The notes under the pieces: generated by a model
Seen by the model: the letters and a program-made list of their open reading frames with translations, nothing else
Told to the model about the DNA's origin: nothing
Databases searched by the model: none
Origin: Sabulicella rubraurantiaca
Lineage (GTDB): Bacteria > Pseudomonadota > Alphaproteobacteria > Acetobacterales > Acetobacteraceae
Assembly (NCBI RefSeq): GCF_017355885.1
Contig: NZ_JAFEUU010000002.1
Coordinates: 186,001 to 250,000 of the forward strand
Reading direction: 5' to 3'
DNA: 64,000 nt
Shown: one piece after another, positions 36,673 through 45,740 of the stretch
How positions within the stretch are numbered: the stretch's first letter is position 1
Layout: the number at the start of each line of letters is the position of its first letter
Program-made: the position numbers and the translations under genes

Positions 36673-37271
36673 TCCTTGCGGCGCCAGGCGCGCCACACCC
36701 ACCAGACCAGTACCAGCGCCGCGAGACCGAGGAGCGGCTTGGACAGCGGGTCGATATAGCCCTCGATCGCCGTGTAGCGCTCCTCCAGCACGTAGCCGAG
36801 CACGGCGAGGCCGCCGACCCAGATCGTCGTCCCTAGCGTGGTAAGGCCATAGAACTTGTAGCGCGGCATCTCGATCAGGCCGGCAGGGACGGAGATCAAC
36901 GTCCGGATACCGGGCATCATGCGCCCCAGGAACACAGCCAGTGGCCCCCAGCGCCGCAGCGCCACCTCGCCCTCCTCGATGTCGCGCTCGCGCACGCCGA
37001 TCCAGCCGCCGAAGCGCGCCACCAGGGCACGGGTGCGGGCGGAGCCGAAGGCGCGCGCGACCTCGAACCACGCGGCATTGCCGACGATGGTGCCGAGGAT
37101 GCCGGCCAGGATCGCGCCGAGGAGCGACATCTCCCCGCGCGCCGCCGCGAAGCCGGCGAGCGGCATGATCACCTCGCTCGGGATCGGCGGGAACAGATTC
37201 TCCAGGAACATCAGGGCGAAGACGCCAAGGTAGCCGGCAGCGGCCACCCAGGAGGTGACGAGGTCCATCAT
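36669..37271 (-). CDS. DedA/SNARE-associated family membrane protein
   Basis: A 200-residue polytopic protein: FLENLFPPIPSEVIMPLAGFAAARG (the re-entrant loop with conserved Glu), GTIVGNAAWFEVARAFG, the basic motif FLGRMMPGIRTLISVPAG and a C-terminal helix. DedA proteins include undecaprenyl-phosphate flippases and affect envelope stability. It lies 9 bp downstream of an ArnT-like glycosyltransferase, which also depends on undecaprenyl carriers. Double ATG start (37271/37268). Confidence 0.92.
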   Translation of the reverse strand: MMDLVTSWVAAAGYLGVFALMFLENLFPPIPSEVIMPLAGFAAARGEMSLLGAILAGILGTIVGNAAWFEVARAFGSARTRALVARFGGWIGVRERDIEEGEVALRRWGPLAVFLGRMMPGIRTLISVPAGLIEMPRYKFYGLTTLGTTIWVGGLAVLGYVLEERYTAIEGYIDPLSKPLLGLAALVLVWWVWRAWRRKD

Positions 37272-37280
37272 GCGAGGCGG

Positions 37281-38951
37281 TCAATCCAGGGTGAACAGGT
37301 GGAGGGTCAGGGCGCGGCCGCGCGTGTAGTTGAAGCCGTGCACCGCCTCGCGCTCACGCGGGGCGATGCCGAGAGCGGCAGATTCGCGCCGGAAATCGTC
37401 CAGCGCCCGGTTGCCCACGGCGACGGCGCGGCCCGGCGCCTCGGCCAGGAAGCGGGCCGCATCCTCGCCGCGGCGGAGGAAGCGCGTCTCGGCGCCGATG
37501 CGGAACAGGGTCGAGGGCTCGGCATGGGAGGTGATGCCGAAGCGCGATGCCGGCAGGCCCGGCGCGACGCGCTCCAGCGCGGCCTGGAGGCGCGGCGCGA
37601 TCCAGATCGGCTCCACGCGAGGCAGGGTGAACTCCATCACGCTGGCATAGAGCGGAATGGCGGCAAGCACGCCAAGCACCGCCGCCCGCGCCCAGCGCGA
37701 CGCCGCCATGGCGCGCCAGGTCAGCACGACCAGCAGGATGGCGAAGGGCACGGACAGGAAGGCGCCCACCGGCTCATGCGCGGTGGCGAGCCAGGGAACC
37801 AGCAGCGCCACGACCGAAAGCCCGAGCGCAATGCCGGCCACCAGCACCCGCGCCAGAAGTGCCAGCCAGCGCGGCGGGGCGAGGCGCAGCGGGTCCATGG
37901 CCCAGGCGGCGGCCAGCAGCATCACGGCGGGGTAGGTGGGTAGGGTGTAGTGCGGCAGCTTGGTCGCCACCGCCTCGAAGACCAGCCAGCTCGGCACGAT
38001 CCAGGCGAGGAGGAAGCGCGTGCGTGGCAGGGCGCGCTCGGCCCAGACGCCGCGCGCGGCCAGCAGCGCCAGGATGCCCGCGGGAAAGGCGGCGATGGGG
38101 AAGGTCAGCAGGTAGAAGCCAGGCGGGCCCCAATGCTTCTCGTCGCCCGAACCCACCTTGCCGAGCATGTCGTCTCCGACGGCCTCGGCGAAGAAACGGC
38201 CTTCGGTTGCGATGCCGATGGCGGCCATCCAGGGCAGCACGAGGAGCAGCATCAGCGGCACGCCCCAGAGTGGGCGCAGCGCCCGCAGCCAGGGTACGCT
38301 TCCACGGTCCACGACGGCGAGGGTGATTCCGGCCAGCAGCGCCACCATGGGCGCGATCGGCCCCTTGAGCAGCACGCCGATGCCGAGCGCGATCCAGAAA
38401 AGCGCCGCCTGCCGCGCGGAAAACCCCGCGGGCTGAAGGTAGGCCGCCCCCATCAGCCCCATAGCCGCGGTGACGGCAGCCAGCAGCGCGGCATCGGTCT
38501 TGGCGATATGCGCCTCGACCATCAGCACCATGGTCCCGGCGAGCATGGTGGCGGCGAGCAGGGCCGGGCGCGGCCCGACCAGCCTTCGCCCCAGGGTGAA
38601 GGTGAACAGCACGGCCAGGATGGCGCCGAGCAGCGAGGGAATGCGGTAGGCCCAGATGTCGCGCCGCGACCCCAGCCCGGTGGCCTCGACCAGATGCACC
38701 GTCGCGGCCTGCGCCCAATGGATGCCGACCGGCTTCTTGTTGCGCTCCTCCTCGCCGACGCGCAGCCGCACCGGGTCGCCGCTGTCCAGCATCTGCCGCG
38801 TCGCCTGGGCGAAGCGGCTTTCGTCGCGGTCGCCGGAGGGCAAGGAAAAGAAGCCGGGCAGGAACAGCGCCAGGCACAGGAGGACGAGCATCAGGCGCGG
38901 GCGGCGCTGGGCGGCGGCCGCGAATGCGTCGGAAGCCGTGGAGGAGGTCAT
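37281..38951 (-). CDS. ArnT-like glycosyltransferase family 39 protein
   Basis: A 556-residue inner-membrane GT-C enzyme with about twelve helices. It has the periplasmic catalytic loop GDRDESRFAQATRQM (Asp-Glu metal site of ArnT/PMT), RNKKPVGIHWAQAATVHL, the KTDAALLA segment and KLPHYTLPTYPAVMLL. ArnT moves 4-amino-arabinose from an undecaprenyl carrier onto lipid A; relatives transfer other sugars to lipid A or proteins. The natural donor is not determinable. Shares a strand and near-contact with dedA. Confidence 0.9.
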   Translation of the reverse strand: MTSSTASDAFAAAAQRRPRLMLVLLCLALFLPGFFSLPSGDRDESRFAQATRQMLDSGDPVRLRVGEEERNKKPVGIHWAQAATVHLVEATGLGSRRDIWAYRIPSLLGAILAVLFTFTLGRRLVGPRPALLAATMLAGTMVLMVEAHIAKTDAALLAAVTAAMGLMGAAYLQPAGFSARQAALFWIALGIGVLLKGPIAPMVALLAGITLAVVDRGSVPWLRALRPLWGVPLMLLLVLPWMAAIGIATEGRFFAEAVGDDMLGKVGSGDEKHWGPPGFYLLTFPIAAFPAGILALLAARGVWAERALPRTRFLLAWIVPSWLVFEAVATKLPHYTLPTYPAVMLLAAAWAMDPLRLAPPRWLALLARVLVAGIALGLSVVALLVPWLATAHEPVGAFLSVPFAILLVVLTWRAMAASRWARAAVLGVLAAIPLYASVMEFTLPRVEPIWIAPRLQAALERVAPGLPASRFGITSHAEPSTLFRIGAETRFLRRGEDAARFLAEAPGRAVAVGNRALDDFRRESAALGIAPREREAVHGFNYTRGRALTLHLFTLD

Positions 38952-39002
38952 CGGGGCGCGCGTCTAGCACGCGTGGCCCCCCGGGGCCATAAACCGGCCT
39001 CC

Positions 39003-40202
39003 ATGCCAGCGAACCAAGCCCGCCTCGCCGCCTCCCACCTCCTCGAAGCCGTGCTGGAGCGCGGAAGGTCGCTGGAGGAGGCGCTGGACACCGTTCCGGC
39101 GATGGAGGCGCGCGACAAGGCGGCCGGGCACCGCATCGCCGCCATGGTACTGCGCCGCCTGGGCAGTCTGGACGCGGCGCTGGAGCCTTGGCTGCGCCGC
39201 CAGCCCCCTGCCCCGGCCCTGCGCGCCCTGCGGATCGGCGCGGCGGAGCTCCTGCTGCTTGGCACCCCGGCTCATGCCGCCGTCTCCGCCGCCGTTTCGG
39301 TCGTGCCGAAGCCGCTGACCGGTGTGGTGAACGCCGTGCTGCGCCGGGTGGCGGAAGCCGGGCCGGCGGTACTGGAGGGGCTCGATGCGGAGCGGCTGGA
39401 CACGCCCTCCTGGCTCTGGGCCTCCTGGCACGCGGCGCACGGGCCCGCGGTGCGCGCCATCGCCCGCGCGCATCGCGAGGAAGCGCCGCTTGACCTTTCC
39501 CTCAAGCCGGGCGCTGCCCCGCCGCCGGGCGGCGAGGCCCTGCCGGGCGGGACGCTGCGCTTCCCGGCCGGGACGCGCATCACGGAACTGCCCGGCTTCA
39601 CCGAGGGCGAATTCTGGGCGCAGGACGCGGCGGCCGCGCTGCCCGCCCGGCTGCTCGAGGCCCGCCCCGGCGAGCGCGTCGCCGACCTTTGCGCCGCGCC
39701 GGGCGGCAAGACCGCGCAGCTTGCCGCCGCGGGGGCGGAGGTGGTGGCGGTGGAGCGCGACGCGAAGCGCCTGCTTCGCCTGCGCGAGAACATGGAGCGG
39801 CTGCGCCTTCCCGCCGAGCTCGTCCAGGCCGACGCGGCGCAGTGGAGGCCGGGGCGCCAGTTCGACGCCGTGCTGCTGGACGCGCCCTGCACCGCCACCG
39901 GAACGATCCGCCGCCACCCGGACGTGCCGCACCTCAAGCGCCCCAAGGACGTGCCGACCTTGGCGGCGCAGCAGAAGACCTTGCTGGACTTGGCCGCGCG
40001 CCTCGTGAAGCCGGGCGGGCGGCTGGTCTTCTCCACCTGCTCCCTCCAGGCCGAGGAAGGCGAGGCGCATCTGCGGGCCCTGCCTGGTGGCTTCGCGCTG
40101 GACCCGACGCCCGAGGCGCCGGAAGGCTGGCTGCGGACAAGACCGGATCAGGGAATGGACGGATTCTTCATCGCGCGGCTGCGCCGCAATATGGCGCCAT
40201 GA
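39003..40202 (+). CDS. rsmB: 16S rRNA (cytosine-C5)-methyltransferase RsmB
   Basis: A 399-residue enzyme: an N-terminal NusB-like RNA-binding domain (about 1-130, with AAVSAAVSVVPKPLTGVVNAVLRRV) and a SAM methyltransferase domain. SAM binding is through DLCAAPGGKTAQLAA; the two catalytic cysteines are in DAPCTATG and FSTCSLQAEEG. It methylates C967 (E. coli numbering) of 16S rRNA. It is divergent from the ArnT-like gene. The stop overlaps the start of the next gene (ATGA). Confidence 0.96.
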   Translation: MPANQARLAASHLLEAVLERGRSLEEALDTVPAMEARDKAAGHRIAAMVLRRLGSLDAALEPWLRRQPPAPALRALRIGAAELLLLGTPAHAAVSAAVSVVPKPLTGVVNAVLRRVAEAGPAVLEGLDAERLDTPSWLWASWHAAHGPAVRAIARAHREEAPLDLSLKPGAAPPPGGEALPGGTLRFPAGTRITELPGFTEGEFWAQDAAAALPARLLEARPGERVADLCAAPGGKTAQLAAAGAEVVAVERDAKRLLRLRENMERLRLPAELVQADAAQWRPGRQFDAVLLDAPCTATGTIRRHPDVPHLKRPKDVPTLAAQQKTLLDLAARLVKPGGRLVFSTCSLQAEEGEAHLRALPGGFALDPTPEAPEGWLRTRPDQGMDGFFIARLRRNMAP

Positions 40203-41203
40203 CGAATCGGCCGCTTCTCGCCCTCGCCCTGCTGGCGCTTTCCGCCTGTGCCTCCCATCGCGACAGGGAAGGCTTCATTCCCTTCTGGAACGTGGCGGAA
40301 AATCGCGACCTGTCGCGCTCGCCCCAGCTTGGGGTGTCCTTTCCCGGCAGCCAGGCGCCGGGCGCCGTCATCCCCTTCACCATGGACACCGGCTCTGTCG
40401 GCGTCGTCGCCTCGGCGGACCATTTCCGGCCGGAGCCGGGCGCGCGGTCCCTCGGGCCTGGGCGGCGGGCCTATTCCTCCTCCGGCGTCGTGGAGGTGGG
40501 AGAATGGTTCCTCGCCGATGTCGCGCTGCATGCCCCCGGCGGGCGCGAGGCGGCGCGGGCGCGTGTGCCGGTGCTGCAGGTGCGGCGCATCGAATGCCTG
40601 CCCGGCGCGCGACGCTGCACCCCGCAGGCGGAGGCGCGCCACGTCGCCATGATGGGCGTTGGCTTCGCGCCCGGCCACGGCCCGGCCGCCGACGCAACGC
40701 CCGACTACAACCCGCTGCTGAATCTCACGCGCGGTGGGCATGGGCGCCGCGGCTGGATCATCACGCGTCACGGCGTGCATCCCGGCTTCGGCGAGGCGGA
40801 GGGATTCCGCTTCGTGCCCCTGACGCCGCGCCCCGCCTCCTCCCTGCCCGGGCGGCCGGACTGGAACGCTGTGCCCGCACCGATCGGCGTGAATGGCACG
40901 GTGGGGCAAGGCGGTGTGCTGGTGGACACCGGCATCGGCGAGGCCTTCGTCTCCCCGCCTGATGGGGTGACGCTGCCGCGCGGCCCGGCGCCTGCCGGTA
41001 CGCGCGTCACGGTCGGCCTGCCGGGCGGGGCGGAGTGGGTGGCGGTGTCCGGCGAGACACCCTCGCCGCCCGGACCGGAGTCCGTGCTGGTGGTGCATGA
41101 CGGCGTGCCCTTCGTGAATACCGGGCGGCGCTTCCTCCTCGGCCACGACATCGCCTTCGACGCCGAGGCGGGGCGCTACGGCTTCCGGCCCGTCGCACGC
41201 TGA
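40199..41203 (+). CDS. Pepsin-like (bilobal) aspartic protease-fold lipoprotein
   Basis: A 334-residue protein with a lipoprotein signal (lipobox LSAC, Cys17). Its architecture matches family A1. The first catalytic-type motif FTMDTGSVGVV has Asp63; a Tyr-bearing flap YSSSG follows at 92; the psi-loop hydrophobic-Gly motif MMGVGFAP is at 151-158. The second motif VLVDTGIGEAF has Asp243, 180 residues after the first (pepsin spacing 183), and a C-terminal FLLGHDIAFDAEAGRYGF resembles the pepsin LGD..FxxFD..xxxxGF end. Most DUF3443-type annotations share DTGS. Proteolysis in the periplasm is inferred. Co-translated with rsmB (ATGA). Confidence 0.72.
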   Translation: MTNRPLLALALLALSACASHRDREGFIPFWNVAENRDLSRSPQLGVSFPGSQAPGAVIPFTMDTGSVGVVASADHFRPEPGARSLGPGRRAYSSSGVVEVGEWFLADVALHAPGGREAARARVPVLQVRRIECLPGARRCTPQAEARHVAMMGVGFAPGHGPAADATPDYNPLLNLTRGGHGRRGWIITRHGVHPGFGEAEGFRFVPLTPRPASSLPGRPDWNAVPAPIGVNGTVGQGGVLVDTGIGEAFVSPPDGVTLPRGPAPAGTRVTVGLPGGAEWVAVSGETPSPPGPESVLVVHDGVPFVNTGRRFLLGHDIAFDAEAGRYGFRPVAR

Positions 41204-41243
41204 CCTACCCTTCCCGCCCGGAAACGGGGCGGGAGAGAGGCGC

Positions 41244-42125
41244 ATGTTCTTCGAGGGTTTCACGCTGGAAGAGCGTGACGTGGCGGGGATGCGCGTGCGC
41301 TTCCGGCGTGGCGGCTCCGGCCCGCCCTTGTTGCTGCTGCACGGCAACCCGCAGACCCACGCCATGTGGCACAAGGTCGCGCCCGCGCTGGCGCAGCGCT
41401 TCACCGTCATCTGCCCCGACATTCGCGGCTATGGCTTCTCCGCCAAGCTGCCGCCGCTTCCCGGTCACGCCGCCTATGCGAAGCGCGAGATGGCGAAGGA
41501 CGTGCTGGGCCTGATGCGCGAGCTCGGCCACGAGCGCTTCTCTGTCGTCAGCCACGACCGCGGCGCGCGCCTCGCGCATCGCCTGGCGCTGGATCACGCG
41601 GAGGTGGTGGAGCGGCTCTGCGTGATGGACATCGTGCCGACGCTGCATCACTTCGAGAATGCCGACATGGCCTTCGGCCTTGGCTACTATCACTGGTTCT
41701 GGCTGGCGCAGCCGCATCCGGGGCCGGAGATGCTGATCAAGCAGGATGTGGAGCTGTGGTTCCGCATCCACACCTCACGCGAGCCCAAAGATGACGGGTT
41801 CTTCCACCCCGAGGCGCGCGCCGACTACCTCGCCGCGCTGCGCCAGCCCGGAACGGTGGAAGCAATCTGCGAGGATTACCGCGCTGCCGCCACCATCGAC
41901 CTGGAGCATGACCGCGAAAGCCGCGCACAGGGCGTGAAGGTCACTTGCCCGCTGCTGGCACTGTGGGGCGCGAAGGGCAAGATCGGCCAGTGGTACGAGC
42001 CGCTCGCGGTGTGGCGCGCCTATTCATCGGCGGAAGTGGCTGGCCATGCGGTGAAGAGCGGGCATTATCTGGCCGAGGAGGCACCCGGAGAGGTGCTGCA
42101 AGCCCTGGAGGAGTTCCTGCCATGA
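41244..42125 (+). CDS. Fluoroacetate/haloacetate dehalogenase-type alpha/beta hydrolase
   Basis: A 293-residue alpha/beta hydrolase carrying the whole diagnostic set of fluoroacetate dehalogenases. The nucleophile is in SHDRGAR (Asp105 with Arg106 and Arg109 for the carboxylate), the acid is Asp129 (VMDIV), the halide pocket is His150-Trp151 (YYHWFW) and Tyr212 (CEDYRA), and the catalytic His is His274 (SGHYLAEE). The oxyanion loop is HGNPQTHAMW. It would hydrolyse haloacetates to glycolate. The next gene, a Bug receptor, overlaps its stop (ATGA), suggesting a coupled uptake-and-dehalogenation module. Confidence 0.88.
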   Translation: MFFEGFTLEERDVAGMRVRFRRGGSGPPLLLLHGNPQTHAMWHKVAPALAQRFTVICPDIRGYGFSAKLPPLPGHAAYAKREMAKDVLGLMRELGHERFSVVSHDRGARLAHRLALDHAEVVERLCVMDIVPTLHHFENADMAFGLGYYHWFWLAQPHPGPEMLIKQDVELWFRIHTSREPKDDGFFHPEARADYLAALRQPGTVEAICEDYRAAATIDLEHDRESRAQGVKVTCPLLALWGAKGKIGQWYEPLAVWRAYSSAEVAGHAVKSGHYLAEEAPGEVLQALEEFLP

Positions 42126-43087
42126 AGCGCCGCGCCCTTGTCGCATCCGCCCTCGCCCTGCCTTTCGCCGCTTCGGCGCAGCCTGCCTGGCAGCCACGCG
42201 GCCCCATCACGGTGATCGTGCCCAACCCGCCGGGCGGCGGCACGGATTTCGCCGCGCGCCTCTACGTGGAGGGGCTGTCCCAGGCGCTCGGCGTGCCGGT
42301 GGTGGTCGAGAATCGCGGCGGCGCCAACGGCAATATCGGCATCCTGGCGACGGTTCGCGCCCCCGCCGACGGGCACACGCTGCTGCTGCAATACAACGGC
42401 TATCACGCCGGCAACCCGGCGATGATGAGCAACCTGCAATGGGATCCGTTGCGCGACCTGAAGCCGGTCGGAATGGCGACCATGGCGCCGCACGGCATCT
42501 TCGTCAGCCCGCAAGTGCCGTCGAACACGCTGCGCGAATTCATCACATGGGCGAAGGAACGTCCGGGCGGGATCAACTACGCCTCCTCTGGCACCGGCTC
42601 CATCCAGCACATCGCAGGGGTGCTGTTCGGCCGCGCCACCGGCGTCGAGGTGACGCATGTTCCCTATCGCGGCGCGGCGCCCGCGCTGCAGGACGTGGCG
42701 GGTGGACGGATCGAGCTGTTCATCACCACGCCTTCCAGCGCCATCGCGCTGGCGCAGGCGGGGCGGGTGAAGGCGCTGGCCATCGCCGGCTCCGCACGGG
42801 CGGCCGGTCTGCCTGACGTGCCCACCACGGCGGAGGCGGGGCTGCCCGGATTCGCGCTGGATGCGTGGTTCGCCTTCTTCGCCCCCACCGGCATTCCGGA
42901 AGCCGCGCGGCAGCGGCTGAATGCCGAGCTGCGGCGCCTGGCCGACGACCCGACGATCCGCGCCCGCGCCGAGGCGGGCGGCGCCGCCACCCGCGCCATG
43001 ACCCTCGCCGAGCTGGATGCGCTGGCGGAGCGCGAGGTGCGCGAACTGGGCGAGGTGATCCGCAGCGCGGGCATCACGCTGGATTGA
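42122..43087 (+). CDS. Bug/TctC-type solute receptor (2), coupled to the dehalogenase
   Basis: A 321-residue receptor with signal peptide MKRRALVASALALPFAASA. Bug loops are ITVIVPNPPGGGTDFAARL, VVVENRGGANGNIG, NYASSGTGSIQHIAG and VTHVPYRGAAPALQDVAGG. The start overlaps the dehalogenase stop by 4 nt, so both are made from one message. No permease genes are adjacent. The ligand may be a short (halo)carboxylate (inference from context). Confidence 0.92.
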   Translation: MKRRALVASALALPFAASAQPAWQPRGPITVIVPNPPGGGTDFAARLYVEGLSQALGVPVVVENRGGANGNIGILATVRAPADGHTLLLQYNGYHAGNPAMMSNLQWDPLRDLKPVGMATMAPHGIFVSPQVPSNTLREFITWAKERPGGINYASSGTGSIQHIAGVLFGRATGVEVTHVPYRGAAPALQDVAGGRIELFITTPSSAIALAQAGRVKALAIAGSARAAGLPDVPTTAEAGLPGFALDAWFAFFAPTGIPEAARQRLNAELRRLADDPTIRARAEAGGAATRAMTLAELDALAEREVRELGEVIRSAGITLD

Positions 43088-43118
43088 GCGCGGCAGCCTG
43101 GTCCGCTGCCTCGGCGGG

Positions 43119-43616
43119 TCAGGCTCCGAGATCCAGCACCGCCACCTCGTGCCCCAGCCCCCGCAGGAATCGCAGCAGCGCCTCGGGGGCAAGGCCGGTG
43201 GAGGCGGTGTTCACGAGCGGGTGGAACCAGGCCAGCGCGGAGGCTTTCGCCAGCGCCGCGTCCAGCGCGACGCGGATCGTGCCCGGCGCGGCGTTCACCA
43301 ACCCGAACGGCGTGACGCTGCCCGGCTCCACCCCCAGCGTCGCGCGCAGCTCCTCCGCGCTGCCCATGGAGACGCGGCCCCATCCGGCGCGGCGCGCCAG
43401 CTCGTTCACGCTGAGCTGCCGCCCTTCCTCCAGCACGGCGAGGGCGAAACCGCCCTCCTTGCGCCGCAGGAAGAGGTTCTTGCTGTGCAGCCCCGGCAAC
43501 TCGCCGCGCAGCCCGCGCGACTCCGCCACGGTGAAGACGGCCGGGTGGCGCACGGTGCGCGCCTCGATCCCCGCCGCCTCCAGCCGCGCCAGCAGCCCTT
43601 CCGGCGTTTCGGTCAT
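43119..43616 (-). CDS. YbaK/ProX-family aminoacyl-tRNA deacylase (prolyl-tRNA editing type)
   Basis: A 165-residue trans-editing domain: AGIEARTVRHPAVFTVAESRGLRGELPG, the active-site Lys in HSKNLFLRRKEGG, GSVTPFGLVNAA and a C-terminal NTASTGLAPEALLRFL. The PrdX/ProXp-ala subgroup clears Ala-tRNA(Pro), and the HSKNLF motif is characteristic. The ATG overlaps the stop of the Bug receptor gene upstream on this strand (ATGA). Confidence 0.9.
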   Translation of the reverse strand: MTETPEGLLARLEAAGIEARTVRHPAVFTVAESRGLRGELPGLHSKNLFLRRKEGGFALAVLEEGRQLSVNELARRAGWGRVSMGSAEELRATLGVEPGSVTPFGLVNAAPGTIRVALDAALAKASALAWFHPLVNTASTGLAPEALLRFLRGLGHEVAVLDLGA

Positions 43617-44566
43617 TCCGGGCGAATGTTGTTGGCGCGCACCACGCGGCCCCAGCTTTCCGCCTCGTTCGCCAGCCACGCCTTGAAGGGCTCGGGCCCC
43701 ATGGCGCGCACATCGGCGCCAAGGTCGGCCATGCGGCGGGCGATTTCCGGCTGGGCGAGAATCTGGCGCAGCGCCCCGTCCAACCGCGCGATCACCGGCG
43801 CGGGCGTCGGCCCGGGGGCGAAGACGCCCTGCCAGGTGCCGCTTTCCGTCGCCGGCCAGCCGAGCTCCGCGAAGGTCGGCACGTCGAGCCCTTCCAGCCG
43901 CTTCGGACCGGAGACGGCGATGGCGCGCAGCCGCCCGTCGCGGGTGAAGGGCGCGGTGGCGGTGGCGCCGTTGATGATGATCTGCGCCTCGCCCGCCGCC
44001 ACGGCGGTCAGCGCCGCCGCGCCGCCGCGATAGGGCACCTGCGTCAGGTTCGCGCCCCAATGCTGCGCCAGCAGCACGGCGGTCAGGTGGTTGGCAGCGC
44101 CGACGCCGGAATTGGCGACGTTCAGCGTGTTCGGCGCGCGCTTCGCCAGCTCCGCCAGCTCCTGCGCGTTGCGCGCCTGGACCGAGGGATGCACGGCGAG
44201 GATGTAGGGCGCGTAGATCAGGAGGTTCACGGGCGCGAGGTCGCGCAGCACGTCAAAGGACAGGCGCGGGAACAGCGCGGGGGCGGTGGCGAGCGCGCCC
44301 GCATCGGTGATCAGCAGCGCACTGCCATCCGGCGCGGCGCGCGACACGAGTTCGGCGCCCAGATTGCCGTTGGCGCCGGAGCGATTCTCCACCACCACGT
44401 TCTGCCCGAGGATCCGCGACATCTCCGGCGCCAGGATGCGGGCGAGGATGTCGCTGGTGCCGCCCGGCGCGAAGGGGACCACGAGGCGCAGCGGGCTCCC
44501 CTGCGCGAAGGCCGGGGCGGCGAGCGGCGCAACGAGGGCGGAGGCGAGCAGGGCGCGGCGGTGCAT
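43613..44566 (-). CDS. Bug/TctC-type solute receptor (3)
   Basis: A 317-residue receptor: signal peptide MHRRALLASALVAPLAAPAFAQ, then LRLVVPFAPGGTSDILAR, NVVVENRSGANGNLGAE, NVANSGVGAANHLTA and VPYRGGAAALTAVAAGEAQI. Start at ATG 44566 from signal peptide placement. Co-transcribed with the downstream YbaK-type gene. No permease is adjacent. Confidence 0.92.
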   Translation of the reverse strand: MHRRALLASALVAPLAAPAFAQGSPLRLVVPFAPGGTSDILARILAPEMSRILGQNVVVENRSGANGNLGAELVSRAAPDGSALLITDAGALATAPALFPRLSFDVLRDLAPVNLLIYAPYILAVHPSVQARNAQELAELAKRAPNTLNVANSGVGAANHLTAVLLAQHWGANLTQVPYRGGAAALTAVAAGEAQIIINGATATAPFTRDGRLRAIAVSGPKRLEGLDVPTFAELGWPATESGTWQGVFAPGPTPAPVIARLDGALRQILAQPEIARRMADLGADVRAMGPEPFKAWLANEAESWGRVVRANNIRPE

Positions 44567-44633
44567 GGCGGTTTCCTCGGTTCGGATTTCCGCTATGGCA
44601 CCCGCATCGCGCCCCCGTGGCAAGGGGGAAAGG

Positions 44634-45623
44634 TCAGCCCACGCCGCTGAGGTTTATCCCCGCCGGCATCCAGGCATAGCCTTCACCCGCCCGCGCGACA
44701 TGGCCCAGCCCCGGCCAGGAGAAGTGATAGGACAGGACGTGATGCCGGTCCGCCGCCAGGCGGTCGAGCATCCGGGTTCGGGTGCGCGCCGACTGCGCCG
44801 GGTCGGTGTCATAGGCGAATTCCCAGGAGGGGCGCCGCAGCATAATGACCTGGTGGTGGGCGAGGTCGCCCGTGTTCACCACCGTCATGTTGCCCGAGGA
44901 AACGGCGTAGCAGTGATGCCCCACCGTGTGTCCTGGCGTGGCGATGGCGGTGATGCCCGGCACCACTTCCTGCCCGTCGCGGATCATCACCAGCCGGTCG
45001 CGATACGCCTCCAGGTTCTTCTTCGCGCCGTCGATGAAGGGCACCATGAAGGCGGGGCCGCGCTTGTTGTTGTCGTCGGTCCAGTAGCGCAGGTCGGCTT
45101 CCGCCAGCGCCACCTGGGCGTTGGGGAAGACGCGCTGCCCGTTCGCGTCCACCAGCCCCCAGGCATGGTCGCAATGGGCGTGGGTGAGCAGGATCATGTC
45201 GAACTGCTCGGGCTGGAATCCGGCGGCGCGCAAATTTTCGCGCAGCTTGCCGGTGGTGGGGCCGAACATGCGGCTCGCCTCGCCCATGCTGTCGCCCATG
45301 CCGGTGTCGATCAGCACGAGGTGGCGTCCGGTATTCACCACCAGCGCGTTCTGCTCCAGCACCACCCCGTCAGCGGGCAGAAAGCTTTCGCGCAGGAGGG
45401 TCTGCATCTCCTCCGCTGGGGCGCTGGGGAAGCCGTCGGCGGGACGGCCAAGCGGCAGGGCGCCGTCGCTTACCACGGTCGCCTCGAAATCGCCGATCTT
45501 GAAGCGGTACCAGGCCGGCGCCTGGGTGCCGAGCATCGGCGCGGCGGCGCGGGCGGCGGGCGCGGCGGCCAGCGTGCCGAGCGCGGCGGCGAGGCCGAAG
45601 GCCTCGCGGCGGGTCATGTGCAT
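44634..45623 (-). CDS. Secreted MBL-fold metallo-hydrolase
   Basis: A 329-residue protein. It has a Tat-like signal peptide (MTRREAFGLAAALGTLAAAPAARA), the zinc motif THAHCDHAWG (HxHxDH), the later HxxG region TPGHTVGHHCYAVSS and a C-terminal His (LSYHFSWPGLGHV). The oxidised-phenol and quorum-lactone-like groups share this layout; substrate unknown. ATG at 45623 behind GAGGAGG. It is divergent from the riboswitch-controlled receptor. Confidence 0.88.
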   Translation of the reverse strand: MHMTRREAFGLAAALGTLAAAPAARAAAPMLGTQAPAWYRFKIGDFEATVVSDGALPLGRPADGFPSAPAEEMQTLLRESFLPADGVVLEQNALVVNTGRHLVLIDTGMGDSMGEASRMFGPTTGKLRENLRAAGFQPEQFDMILLTHAHCDHAWGLVDANGQRVFPNAQVALAEADLRYWTDDNNKRGPAFMVPFIDGAKKNLEAYRDRLVMIRDGQEVVPGITAIATPGHTVGHHCYAVSSGNMTVVNTGDLAHHQVIMLRRPSWEFAYDTDPAQSARTRTRMLDRLAADRHHVLSYHFSWPGLGHVARAGEGYAWMPAGINLSGVG

Positions 45624-45740
45624 CGCGTTCTCCTCCTCGCGCCCTGATGCGGGCGCATGGGAAAGCCTAGACCCCTCCCGGCCCTGGAATCCACGGGGCT
45701 GCGCTTGCGCCCCGCCCGCCAATGCGCCATTTCCCGAAGC

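Noticed and set aside
44612-44628. CCCCC...GGGGG pairing as terminator of the MBL gene
   Set aside because: Five-bp stem is too short for confidence, though position after the stop codon would fit.
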